Below are positions 16,210 to 24,570 of a DNA stretch of 27,318 nucleotides, one piece after another. How positions within the stretch are numbered: position 1 is the first letter of the stretch; each line of letters begins with the position of its first letter. A program made the position numbers and the translations under genes. The notes under the pieces were generated by a model. That model was given only the letters and a program-made list of their open reading frames with translations. It ran no database searches and was not told the origin of the DNA. Source of the stretch: a virus; IMG/VR virus record IMGVR_UViG_3300010885_076458, positions 1 through 27,318 of that record; one strand, given 5' to 3'.

Positions 16210-19200
16210 TACACAGCAACTCCTATAGAAATTGCAGTGATCGTTTGACCACTACTGAGTGCAACACGAACCAAGATATTGTTGCCAGTGCTATTGCTTG
16301 AATTTTGCGAGCCCAGAGTCATGGTATAACTTACATTGGCAATGGCTGTGTTGAGCGGCACTACGTCAGCACCAGTCAATGCACAGCCGTTGCTGCCGTT
16401 GCCACCAGCTCCTGTGTTTGCTCCTGGCACACCAGAGCCGTTGTACTGTGCTGAACAAGTTATCCAGCCATCGAGACTGGAAGTTGGGCCTACTCCGCCC
16501 ACATTGGTGTCAATGGTAGTACCGGGTGCTGCCAACCACATGCCAGCAATGCCCGAGGCTGCTGTGAGTCTAATGTCAAAATTGGCCATGGTGGCTCGGC
16601 GGAAAGCAAAAGTAAAATACTGTAGTCCAGATCGACCTGTTACCAAATCTGGCCCTACTGGCAGGTAACCTGTGCTGAAATTGGCAGAATTAAAATGTTG
16701 TAGTGTGCCCCAACGCACCACGGATTCAGCGGTGCCGGTCATGGTCACGGCACCAGACCAAGCATTACCAGTGTAGTAGTTGGTACTGCCACTAAAAGCC
16801 GGGGTGTTGGCAGCGGAACCAAATCCGGTCACACGCAGTCCGTTGTCAGTGTATACTGAACCAAGACTTGCAGAAACTGCAATATTTGATTCATTGAACC
16901 CGGTCAGTGCTGTGCTGTATACTTGTATTTTGGTAGGTAGCTGTATGGTCGCGCTGGTTCCGTTGACGTTGATGATATTGGCCCCCACGGTGGCCACTGC
17001 TTGTGCAGATCCATCAACATTGATAGCCAGATTGCCCATGGTGTAAGCAGCACTGATGCCCACATTGGCATTGGGTATTCCACCAGTCAACATGCTCACA
17101 GAACCGTTGATTTGTGCATAAGTTTTAGTCTGTGTGCTGATGATTGACCCGGATGTGCTTTCGTAGTTGGTGCCTGACAACACAGTCACTGGAGTTGTGG
17201 TGCTACGATATGTTTGTCCAGTGAGATTGCTCACTGCCAGGCTGTTGATTGATATTACTGGACTACCGGTATTATAGTACGGCACACCAGAAATATAACG
17301 ATAAGTTCCTGCTGTGGTTTCTGTCATGGTCACACTGGCATTGCTGAGCGCAGGCACTGCTGACAAATTATCTTTGACAAACCCAGTGGCATTGGTGTTG
17401 CCAGTGGTAGAATGCACCAGTTTGTAGTCGCTGTAGCCGGTGCTCAAACTGGCCAGTGATTTGCTAACATATGCACTGAATACTTTGTAGAATCCGGTAG
17501 GATAAGTGGCACTGATCACTGAGTGTGCATCTGCATCCTGAGTCACCACCAGGCTGGTAAATGTGCCTGTGTTGCTGGTACCAACACTGAATGGTGTATT
17601 TCCTGCGGCTGCGTTGTTTATATAAGCTGTGAGTACACCTGTTGTTGAAGTATTGGCAGCACTGGCTGTGGTACTGATCACCGGCGTAGACGTCACATAA
17701 CGTGTAACCGATGAGCCTGCTGACGGAATATTGCCACCTGAATTGTCTGTGGCATTTGCGGCCAGCAATGGACTGGTGCCTTCGCTGGCTGTGCTCATGC
17801 TGATGGTCTTGGTACTCAAAGCACCCGGTGCGGCAGGATTAGCAGCAATAGTGATATAACTGGTGCGTGTTTGTGTGTTGCTTTGTGCAGTGGTACCCGG
17901 AGTGCCATTGGCAGTCAGTGCCACAGTATAACTGCCAGTAGCGGTATAAGTGTGATTTACATTGCTGAGATTGGCGACACCGTTGGAATATGTGCTGTCG
18001 CCAAAACTCCAGTTGTATAAATTGGCCAACTGACTGGTGTTTTGGAAACTGAATACGGCTCGATTGTTTCCGTTGTAGTCGGTGTAGATATAGCCAGTTT
18101 GTGCAGTGGCACCGGACGCATCGCTTTGTGTGTTGGCTGTGCCCAGAAAGTTGGCCCGCACTTCGGGTTCTACAGTGATTGTGACGTTGCTGGCTCGGAA
18201 TGGACTGGTGCTGTAGCCAGTGTACAGCCAGAGATTTGCTGTGTAATTCACTGTGGTTCCGGCAGACTGTTGTCCAGCGGTCAATGCAAAAGTATGAGTG
18301 ATGTTGGCTGCGCCTGGGTTGCCGGCCAGGCCAGACTGAATATTGACGTTGCTGTTGGCAGTGCCATCGCCCCATTGCCAGTTGTACAGTTGTTGCGCTC
18401 CATACACAGCAGTGGTACCTGGACTGCCTGGTGTGTCGTTTCTAAAACTGACCACACCACCACTGGTGGCTGCATAATTGATCACATTCAGTGTGTTGGC
18501 CGTGAACGCAGGACTTTGTGGAGAATAAACTTTTACAAAACTGGTGCTGGACACTGTGCTGACATTGGCCGGTCCAGCGGTGTTGCTGGTGGCAGTAAGC
18601 ACAATGCCATATCTACTGTCGGTATTGGCTGAATTGGTATAGGTATGTGATTGTGTGGTCCATCCTGAATTGAAGTTTGCGTTGGCTGATCCGTCGCCCC
18701 AATTCAATTCAAAGTAGTTGGCATATTGACTGGCATTGCTGATCTGAGCACTGTTGCCTGAGTTGATACTGCTGTTGGCCACTGTAAATGCACTCACAGG
18801 AGTTGGCGTATACAGTGTGATGTAATTTGTTCTAGTGGTGCTTGACACACTGCCTTTGGCGCCAAGGGCCGCATTGCCGCTGTAGGTTCCGTTGGTGTTA
18901 TAGGCAGTGTAAGTGACTGTAAATTGTCCACCCGCCACATTGCTGTAGGTATGAGATGGGTTGGCACTGGTGCTGGTCGTTCCATCACCAAAATCCCAAA
19001 GATAACTGTTGACATTGCCAATGTAGGTGCCTGTAAATGCCACTGTCACTGGACTAGAACCCGACAATGGTGTTCCTGTGAGATTGGCTTGTCCTACATA
19101 AGTGCCTTTGGCAATATTTAATGACACCTGATTGAGATCGTCAAGTCCGTCAGTTACATAAGTGGCAGTGGTCCAGCCAGGATAAGCCACGTTGACAGTC

Positions 19201-20843
19201 AAACTACCGTCTGCAGGAGTTCCCAACGGTATTAAATTGCCAATGACATTGCCGCTGACGTTGCCAGCTTGACTGTCAACATAGGCTTTGGTTGCTGCAT
19301 CTGAACTGACCACCGGATTGGCCAAATTATTAATATTGACATTACCAACACTGATATTGCCATTGCTGCGCAACAAGATATTGCCTGTTATGATATTGCC
19401 ACCTGTGACATTGCCAGTTACACTTAGGCTTGTTCCGGTAGCTGCACCAATGTTGGGAGTGGTCAAGTTGGCGCTGGCTTTGACAATGATATTGCCGCCG
19501 CCATCAAATGCTGTGGTGTTTTCATCTACTTTGGCACTGATCAATACGCCAGCAATAGCAACGCCGTTGCCGGCGTTGTAAATTTGACTCTGACTGAATT
19601 GACTGAACTCAATATTGCTAGAACCAAAAGTGATTACTCCGGGCGGTGCGCTGACAACCCAACTGGTACCTAGATTGATGTTGCCACTTGTTACAAAGAA
19701 ATAGTCGTTCAAACTCAACTGTTCTGTGCTGTTGGGACCATATTGGTCTGTGTCCGTCGTACGCACGACCGTGGTCGCATTGGCCCATCCGTAAACGCCA
19801 TTCCACACAGCATTGGCTTCATTTTTAATCAAAATGCGTGTGCCAACTGTTTGCACGTTGGCAGTGTCAATCAAGTTGAATGAACCGGTTGTTTGCAAGT
19901 ATGCGCCTACGCCGTTCGAAACTCCATTAGGCTGAGTGTAAGTCACAGTACCACCCGTGGCGGTAGTTGCAGTTGTGGTTGTGGCTGCTACAACTGCGGT
20001 ATGGAAGCTGAGCCCTGTGGATGCTTGAATGTCAACATAGTATTTGCTGGCAACATCTTGATCTTGTTGTGGCGTTAGTTGTAATCCATTGATGTAATTG
20101 TTGTTTAAAACAATATTGCCGCCTGGCGATATATTGATATTTCCGGATCCGGTACTGACTGTTAGGCCAGTGGCATTGTACAACTGTCCGGCGTTGATAT
20201 TGGCACCAATTATGTTGCCAGAGGCACTGACCAATCCTGAAATATATTGACCAGTGGTCGACACTGTCACAACGTTTGATGTGCCAGTTATAGAAGTTGC
20301 CACATTGCCGTTGGCATAGACTTTTACATTGCTGGTTCCATTTTGTATACTGGTAGCATCAATGCCGGTCAATTGTGATCCGTTGCCGATGAAATAATTG
20401 CCAGTGACATTGCCCACAGCACTCACGCCCACATTTGTGGTCCAACTGTTGGCCGAAGTATTGTAGGTCCAATTGGTCAAAGGTGTGCCAGCTGGACCAA
20501 CATTCAGGCCAGCACCGTTGATGTTGGCATAGGTGGATTGATTGTTGGCCAATTCAATGTACAAGTCATTGGTAATGATAACATCAGTGTCTCTAAATGT
20601 AACATTGCCCTGAACATCCAAATTTCCAAGTATGGTGACATTGTTGCTGATGTTTAAATTGTTACTAGAAACATTTCCAGTGGTGCTGAGATTGTTGGCA
20701 AGAATATTACCATTGACCTGCAATGCAACCGTGGGCGATGTAGTATTGATACCTACGTTGGCATTGGAAATAGACAGAGCAATTCCGTCTCTCTCGAGTA
20801 CATTTGCTAAAATCTGTCCTTTTATGTAATTGATCATTGACAT
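16209..20843 (-). CDS. PKD-domain-containing phage fibre/adhesin (1544 aa)
   Basis: Residues 1-255 resemble the other fibres: NVGINTTSPTVALQVNGN, DLYIELANNQ...GLNVGPAG, YFIGNGSQLTGID and QNGTSNVKVY. Residues about 255-473 are the shared YVD/NGVY module. From about 600 to 1000 there are four PKD-like Ig-fold repeats, marked by WDFGDG (near 614), NWGDG (715), WQWGDG (822) and WSFGDS (941), each followed by HTY or HTF. Residues 1000-1350 are Ser/Thr-rich without recognised domains. The end (FTFAFRRATMANFDIRLTA...GSNGCALTG...TMTLGSQNSSNSTGNNILVRVALSSG) looks like a compact tip domain. PKD domains usually mediate protein or glycan contacts on surfaces. The start lies 11 bases after the 141-aa gene. 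Probably a receptor-facing adhesin. Confidence 0.92.
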   Translation of the reverse strand: MSMINYIKGQILANVLERDGIALSISNANVGINTTSPTVALQVNGNILANNLSTTGNVSSNNLNISNNVTILGNLDVQGNVTFRDTDVIITNDLYIELANNQSTYANINGAGLNVGPAGTPLTNWTYNTSANSWTTNVGVSAVGNVTGNYFIGNGSQLTGIDATSIQNGTSNVKVYANGNVATSITGTSNVVTVSTTGQYISGLVSASGNIIGANINAGQLYNATGLTVSTGSGNINISPGGNIVLNNNYINGLQLTPQQDQDVASKYYVDIQASTGLSFHTAVVAATTTTATTATGGTVTYTQPNGVSNGVGAYLQTTGSFNLIDTANVQTVGTRILIKNEANAVWNGVYGWANATTVVRTTDTDQYGPNSTEQLSLNDYFFVTSGNINLGTSWVVSAPPGVITFGSSNIEFSQFSQSQIYNAGNGVAIAGVLISAKVDENTTAFDGGGNIIVKASANLTTPNIGAATGTSLSVTGNVTGGNIITGNILLRSNGNISVGNVNINNLANPVVSSDAATKAYVDSQAGNVSGNVIGNLIPLGTPADGSLTVNVAYPGWTTATYVTDGLDDLNQVSLNIAKGTYVGQANLTGTPLSGSSPVTVAFTGTYIGNVNSYLWDFGDGTTSTSANPSHTYSNVAGGQFTVTYTAYNTNGTYSGNAALGAKGSVSSTTRTNYITLYTPTPVSAFTVANSSINSGNSAQISNASQYANYFELNWGDGSANANFNSGWTTQSHTYTNSANTDSRYGIVLTATSNTAGPANVSTVSSTSFVKVYSPQSPAFTANTLNVINYAATSGGVVSFRNDTPGSPGTTAVYGAQQLYNWQWGDGTANSNVNIQSGLAGNPGAANITHTFALTAGQQSAGTTVNYTANLWLYTGYSTSPFRASNVTITVEPEVRANFLGTANTQSDASGATAQTGYIYTDYNGNNRAVFSFQNTSQLANLYNWSFGDSTYSNGVANLSNVNHTYTATGSYTVALTANGTPGTTAQSNTQTRTSYITIAANPAAPGALSTKTISMSTASEGTSPLLAANATDNSGGNIPSAGSSVTRYVTSTPVISTTASAANTSTTGVLTAYINNAAAGNTPFSVGTSNTGTFTSLVVTQDADAHSVISATYPTGFYKVFSAYVSKSLASLSTGYSDYKLVHSTTGNTNATGFVKDNLSAVPALSNASVTMTETTAGTYRYISGVPYYNTGSPVISINSLAVSNLTGQTYRSTTTPVTVLSGTNYESTSGSIISTQTKTYAQINGSVSMLTGGIPNANVGISAAYTMGNLAINVDGSAQAVATVGANIINVNGTSATIQLPTKIQVYSTALTGFNESNIAVSASLGSVYTDNGLRVTGFGSAANTPAFSGSTNYYTGNAWSGAVTMTGTAESVVRWGTLQHFNSANFSTGYLPVGPDLVTGRSGLQYFTFAFRRATMANFDIRLTAASGIAGMWLAAPGTTIDTNVGGVGPTSSLDGWITCSAQYNGSGVPGANTGAGGNGSNGCALTGADVVPLNTAIANVSYTMTLGSQNSSNSTGNNILVRVALSSGQTITAISIGVAV

Positions 20844-20854
20844 GGCATATTTTC

Positions 20855-21280
20855 TTAGGTAGAAGAATGTATCACGTTGATTGGAACGGTGTTAGGCGGT
20901 GGCGACGCAAATGTTAGGGTAGTACCACCGTTTACACTGTAGCTGGCAGCTGAATAATCGGGTGGAATTGGTATGGGATTCTGATAAATCGACCCCACAA
21001 ACACCATGATTTGTTGTGTTGATGCCACTGCCAATGACATTTCAAATGCGGTTGTTGATCCGTTGCCAATGAAGCTGTCAACAACGTATGTGATGCCTGC
21101 TCCGCCGGGTGCCAAAATGTTCCAAATGGTGCCATCAAAAAATTCTATCAGTCGTGAATCAGTGTTGTAACGCATCATGCCAAAATTTGGAGAATCTGGT
21201 CGATCAGCTGCTGACCCCGTAGGTAAAACCACCCCGCTGCTGGATGATTGAAGTCTGCGATTTTTTACTAGATATCCCAT
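20855..21280 (-). CDS. Small fibre-associated protein made of two shared modules (141 aa)
   Basis: Residues 16-54 (VLPTGSAADRPDSPNFGMMRYNT.....EFFDGTIW) and 66-138 (DSFIGNGSTTAFEMS...IMVFVGSIYQNPI...TLTFASPPP...INVIH) are diverged copies of the two modules found at the C-terminus of the 344-aa protein and inside the 2159-aa fibre. Apart from a 15-residue lead (MGYLVKNRRLQSSSS), the protein is nothing but these modules. Its ATG overlaps the upstream stop by one base (TGATG). It ends 11 bases before the 1544-aa gene. Likely a small virion protein that trimerises on, or docks with, a fibre. This is inferred from module sharing. Confidence 0.85.
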   Translation of the reverse strand: MGYLVKNRRLQSSSSGVVLPTGSAADRPDSPNFGMMRYNTDSRLIEFFDGTIWNILAPGGAGITYVVDSFIGNGSTTAFEMSLAVASTQQIMVFVGSIYQNPIPIPPDYSAASYSVNGGTTLTFASPPPNTVPINVIHSST

Positions 21281-21609
21281 CAGATAGACGTGTAGGAAAC
21301 TACAGCATTGAGTGTGTTTGACGAAGCATTGGCATAGATAAAATCACCGTTGCCCAATATCAATTTTTCATTGCCCACATACAGTTGGAAAGTGTCGCCA
21401 CCAGTGGTGTTGGCCGATGACAAAATGTCAATGCTGGCCACTACCATGTTCAAATTGCTGGCAGTTTGACCACTTGGCACTACCCAAAGATTGGCTGTCA
21501 CAGTGGCATTGCTGTAGTTGGTAGCACTTAACCAAGTGACCACAGTGTTGCCACTGCTGGTATAAACAGTGTTACCTGCTGAAGTTATGTACGAAGTTTT
21601 TATGGTCAT
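21280..21609 (-). CDS. Small phage structural protein, unknown function (109 aa)
   Basis: No family recognised with certainty. The protein is Ser/Thr/Asn-rich with predicted beta-strands (NTVVTWLSATNYSNATVTANLWVVP, split across two strands; MVVASIDIL; DTFQLYVGNEKLILGNGDFIYA), no signal peptide and no membrane segment. It looks like a single small beta-sandwich. It lies 9 bases after the 202-aa gene and overlaps the 141-aa gene by one base, inside the run of virion genes. A minor tail or fibre component is the simplest reading. Confidence 0.8.
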   Translation of the reverse strand: MTIKTSYITSAGNTVYTSSGNTVVTWLSATNYSNATVTANLWVVPSGQTASNLNMVVASIDILSSANTTGGDTFQLYVGNEKLILGNGDFIYANASSNTLNAVVSYTSI

Positions 21610-21618
21610 TGTAGTTCC

Positions 21619-22227
21619 TTAAAATATAATAGAATAAGTGATGGCTTTGGTTTTGCTGATCAGCTCATCTTGTGCCGAGCTGGAAGTAAAATACAGGCCA
21701 GTGCCGCCCACACCCACGGCATTGCTGTATAACACCACAGCATTGGCCACGTTGGCCGGAGTGCCGATGTTTACCAAAGCCTGTGATCCAGTCAGGGTCA
21801 ACCGATTGTTGGCATAATCAAATGTAAAGTTTGATGTGGCGCCAAATACTCCCAATTCGTTGAACTGTATTTGTGTGTTGCTGCCGGCAGCATTTACATT
21901 TCCTGCCGCCAGTGTCTGATATGGATCTATTGCCGAGCCGTCGCTGTTTACTCGAGAACTGATCTGCCAGGTGTTGGAAGTGGTGCTGAATCTAAATCCC
22001 GCATAAGACGTAGTATTGGCCTGTGCCAGCAGGCCCATGTTGTTGATACTTCCAGTATTGTTAGCAGCAACAGTAATAAAATCAGCCGTTGTGATACTGT
22101 TGGCAATTTGTGTAACATTGCCGTTGAACAAAATGTTGGCCGCGTTGACCTTAAATGTGCCAGTGCCGTCAGCACAGGTGATGGTATAATCACCACTGGT
22201 GTTGGAAATTTTGATTGGCGAACTCAT
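21619..22227 (-). CDS. Fibre-like phage structural protein (202 aa)
   Basis: The N-terminus (IKISNTSGDYTITCADGTGTFKV) and the following NILFNGNVTQIANSITTADFITVAANN strand-rich section resemble the DLTVSGN..VNT section of longer fibres. A NTQIQFNELGVFGATSNFTFDYANNRLTLTG stretch (given here as its recognisable parts TQIQFNELG and NFTFDYANN) is a frequent phage fibre module around residues 115-145. The C-terminus is SKTKAITYSIIF. AAAGGG stands about 9 bases before the ATG. It is the first gene of a compact five-gene run (22227 to 15175), preceded by a terminator and a near-consensus late box. Likely a short fibre or baseplate-associated protein. Confidence 0.85.
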   Translation of the reverse strand: MSSPIKISNTSGDYTITCADGTGTFKVNAANILFNGNVTQIANSITTADFITVAANNTGSINNMGLLAQANTTSYAGFRFSTTSNTWQISSRVNSDGSAIDPYQTLAAGNVNAAGSNTQIQFNELGVFGATSNFTFDYANNRLTLTGSQALVNIGTPANVANAVVLYSNAVGVGGTGLYFTSSSAQDELISKTKAITYSIIF

Positions 22228-22244
22228 TTGTAGACCCTTTTGAT

Positions 22245-22252
22245 TATTTATG
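22245..22252 (-). promoter_or_regulatory. Probable late promoter (CATAAATA) for the five-gene virion run
   Basis: One mismatch (first base) from TATAAATA. T4 spacing places the transcript start near 22239, giving an 11-12-base leader that begins with the AAAGGG Shine-Dalgarno of the 202-aa gene. Position directly after the 22282-22302 terminator supports it. Confidence 0.55.
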
Positions 22253-22281
22253 CAGTCCCAATGATGCTAAGATTATAAAAA

Positions 22282-22302
22282 AATCCCGCCAATGGCGGGA
22301 TT
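22282..22302 (-). terminator. Intrinsic terminator after the 317-aa gene
   Basis: AATCCCGCC (22282-22290) pairs perfectly with GGCGGGATT (22294-22302) around a 3-base loop. On the minus strand the stem is followed by TTTTTTATAATC. It lies 20 bases past the 22323 stop. A second small hairpin (TAGGTC/GACCTA, 22308-22322) sits between stop and terminator. Confidence 0.88.
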
Positions 22303-22322
22303 CATAGTAGGTCAAAGACCTA

Positions 22323-23276
22323 TTAGGAAGTAAAGTTCTGAGCTTGTGCCAGTGTCAATGTGCCAGTGCCGTTGGTCCAAGTGGCAATATCTGCACCAGA
22401 TTTGTCTGTGCTTGAAACTGATTCACTGAATGTGAGACCACGTGTGTTACCAGCCACAGTGACAATATTGGCAGCACCAACCGCAGTACTCAACTGGAAT
22501 GTGGTTGTACCGTTGGTAGCAATCACATAATAAGTTGTTGGATTAGCGTAACCGGTGATGGTGGCATTACCAGTAAAGGTTCCGCTGACATTGATAATTT
22601 GACCAGTTGTAAAAGTGCTGGCATTGGCAGTGAACCAGCCAGCAGTGTTGGCAACAGCAACACTGGCAAGTGTTACCGCAGTGGTTTCGCCGGCAACAAA
22701 GAAGTTGACTGCATAACGATTTGGCGGAATACTGTTGTCAAAAATGTACTTGTTGGTCAGTCGAGTTGCATAGTTGGCATTGCCATCAACGTTGAATACC
22801 ATGTTCATTTGGCCACTGCTGATCGTGCCACTGGCCACTAGTTGACATTGACCAGCATCGCTGGCAGTACCTGTGCCAGAACCAGCACCTGTGGCTGTAA
22901 ATACTGCGCCAACTGCTGGATTGACCCCGGCACCAATTGCGGTCCAGTTGGTATTGCCCAGGCTGATAATTTGATAACTGAAGCCAGGAGTAAATGATCC
23001 AGCATTGACTGAATTTTCGCCTGATACCAAGTACTTGGTGGTGCCTTTTTGTGTGATAATATGTGCAGTACCTTCCTGACCGTTCACATTGGCTGTGACT
23101 TTTACCACAGGATATGCACTGGTAGCAATGCTGGCATTGCTGCCGCCAACTACACCTAAAAATTGTGCAGTTGTCAGTCCGACCGGAACCACGGCTGTGT
23201 TAGGATCCAAATTGGCAAAGCTGTTGAAACCAATGTCAATGGTGGTTGATTGTTTAATTTTAAGAGGACGACCCAT
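22323..23276 (-). CDS. MGRPLK-type phage structural protein (317 aa)
   Basis: The protein begins MGRPLKIKQSTTIDIGFNSF, an opening similar to virion proteins I know from marine myoviruses. Around residues 90-145 is a FSYQIISLGNTNWTAIGAG..PAVGAVFTATGAGSGTGTA module (cited by parts FSYQIISLG and FTATGAGSG) that is widespread in phage structural proteins. Residues about 215-295 form a second common module: TGQIINVSGTF, YYVIATNGTTTFQLS and ANIVTVAGN. The end is TLTLAQAQNFTS. A strong AAGGAGA lies about 8 bases before ATG 23276. It has its own late promoter (23370-23377) and terminator (22282-22302), so it may be made at a level of its own, as head decoration or abundant tail proteins are. Exact role unknown. 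Confidence 0.87.
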   Translation of the reverse strand: MGRPLKIKQSTTIDIGFNSFANLDPNTAVVPVGLTTAQFLGVVGGSNASIATSAYPVVKVTANVNGQEGTAHIITQKGTTKYLVSGENSVNAGSFTPGFSYQIISLGNTNWTAIGAGVNPAVGAVFTATGAGSGTGTASDAGQCQLVASGTISSGQMNMVFNVDGNANYATRLTNKYIFDNSIPPNRYAVNFFVAGETTAVTLASVAVANTAGWFTANASTFTTGQIINVSGTFTGNATITGYANPTTYYVIATNGTTTFQLSTAVGAANIVTVAGNTRGLTFSESVSSTDKSGADIATWTNGTGTLTLAQAQNFTS

Positions 23277-23361
23277 TTTGTTTTCTCCTTAAAGAAGTCC
23301 GATGCGGGTTCTAACCGCTACGCTGTTGGGTGTTAATCCTCAGCATAAAACGCCTGATGCG

Positions 23362-23390
23362 TTGACCAGTATTTATAGAAAAGAAATATT
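23362..23390 (+). promoter_or_regulatory. Possible sigma70-type promoter for the glycosyltransferase
   Basis: TTGACC (23362-23367) is followed after 17 bases by AATATT (23385-23390), giving 5/6 and 4/6 matches to -35 and -10. It lies 32 bases before the chosen start at 23422 and overlaps the minus-strand late box at 23370-23377. Weak evidence, but it is the only plus-strand candidate seen. Confidence 0.35.
23370..23377 (-). promoter_or_regulatory. T4-type late promoter (TATAAATA) for the MGRPLK gene
   Basis: Perfect minus-strand TATAAATA in the divergent gap. Predicted transcript start is near 23364, leaving an 87-base leader that ends in the AAGGAGA site before ATG 23276. Confidence 0.72.
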
Positions 23391-23421
23391 TTGTGTTCTC
23401 AAGTGCTCAGTAAATATAGTC

Positions 23422-24570
23422 ATGGAAACAGAACTTTTAATCGCACACGGCAATCAGTGCCGAGAAGAAAACAACCCCGAAGGCGCATTGGCATTTTATG
23501 CACAGGTAATGACTCAGGATCGTCGGCATGCTGGTGCTTTCAACAACTACGGAAACGTATTGAGAGAAACAGGCGATGCTGAAGGTGCAATACCTTTTTT
23601 ACAACGAGCCATACAATTGGATCCCAGCAATGCCACAGCGCAATTTAATCTAGCTGTGGCCTATCTGTTGGCCGGCGATTATGAACGCGGTTGGCCACAA
23701 TACGAAAGTCGCTGGCGTTACGAGCATCTAAATGGACTATTGCCCAACTTTTCACAGCCCAGATGGACCGGCCAAGATCTTCAAGACAAAACCATCTTGG
23801 TTATGGCCGAACAAGGCCACGGCGATAATATACAATTTATACGCTACATGGGCGATTTGACTGCTCGGGGTGCTCGGGTAATTGTGCAGGTCAATGCCAG
23901 TTTGATTCCGTTGTTTCGCAGCGTTGCACAGATATCTGAATTGTACAGTTTTGATCAACCAGTGCCAGCGTTTGATTACTGGACTCCAATCATGAGTGTG
24001 CCCGGTCTAATTGGATCAACGTTGCAGAACATTGCACCGGTGCAGTATTATCTAACAGCCACCGCAGAATCTCAACGGCATTGGCAACAAGTTTTGGGCC
24101 CAAAAAATCGACTACGTGTGGGCTTCTGCTGGAGTGGTCGTCGAGACACCTGGATCAATCGCCACAAAGGTATGCCGTTTGAAACCATGTTAGATTTGAT
24201 CAACCGCAATCCTGGCTATGAATGGGTCAATCTGCAATGCGATTGTACCGGCGAAGAAGAAGCCCAACTGGTGGCTGCAGGAGTCCGGGCCTACCCTGGA
24301 GCCATACAGAGTTTTGCTGATTCGGCCGGATTAATCATGCATATGGATGTGGTGTTGAGTGTGGATACTGCGGTGGCTCACTTGAGTGGGGCATTGGGTC
24401 GACCGGTCTGGGTCATGTTGAGCCAGTTTGCATTGGACTGGCGTTGGTTGCTGGGCCGTGATTCGAGCCCGTGGTACAGCACAGCCAGATTGTTCCGCCA
24501 GCCAAAAATGGGCGACTGGGCATCAGTCACAGACAAAATACACAAATTTCTCAGCTGGTATAAAATTTAA
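23422..24570 (+). CDS. TPR-containing family 9-like (heptosyltransferase-type) glycosyltransferase (382 aa)
   Basis: I choose ATG 23422 (METELLIAHGNQC) over the upstream ATG 23302 because TPR homology begins there. The extra 40 residues look noncoding and overlap promoter sequence. No good Shine-Dalgarno is visible. Residues 4-35, 38-70 and 71-100 are TPR-like helical repeats (NNYGNVLRETGDAEGAIPFL; FNLAVAYLLAGDYERGW). Residues 122-378 match the GT9/heptosyltransferase-like domain of bacterial TPR-glycosyltransferases: TILVMAEQGHGDNIQF, LRVGFCWSGR, SVDTAVAHLSGALGRPVWVM and DWRWLLGRDSSPWY. It is the only plus-strand gene here, set between capsid and tail genes, which suggests acquisition from a bacterium. 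Possible targets are host surface glycans or the virion's own proteins. Neither is shown by sequence. Confidence 0.9.
   Translation: METELLIAHGNQCREENNPEGALAFYAQVMTQDRRHAGAFNNYGNVLRETGDAEGAIPFLQRAIQLDPSNATAQFNLAVAYLLAGDYERGWPQYESRWRYEHLNGLLPNFSQPRWTGQDLQDKTILVMAEQGHGDNIQFIRYMGDLTARGARVIVQVNASLIPLFRSVAQISELYSFDQPVPAFDYWTPIMSVPGLIGSTLQNIAPVQYYLTATAESQRHWQQVLGPKNRLRVGFCWSGRRDTWINRHKGMPFETMLDLINRNPGYEWVNLQCDCTGEEEAQLVAAGVRAYPGAIQSFADSAGLIMHMDVVLSVDTAVAHLSGALGRPVWVMLSQFALDWRWLLGRDSSPWYSTARLFRQPKMGDWASVTDKIHKFLSWYKI

Noticed and set aside
18042-18632. Plus-strand 196-codon frame opposite the PKD region
   Set aside because: Composition is that of a shadow frame (many Cys, Gly, Ser), there is no ribosome site, and the sense strand carries clear PKD motifs.
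1-20843. Diversity-generating retroelement, suggested by the Mtd-like N-terminal domains
   Set aside because: No reverse transcriptase, template repeat or adenine-biased variable region is visible. The variation seen fits tandem-repeat recombination. A reverse transcriptase outside the window cannot be excluded.
23302-23421. Forty-residue N-terminal extension of the glycosyltransferase from ATG 23302
   Set aside because: It overlaps the late box and promoter region, has no TPR-like sequence, and homology starts at METELL (23422).
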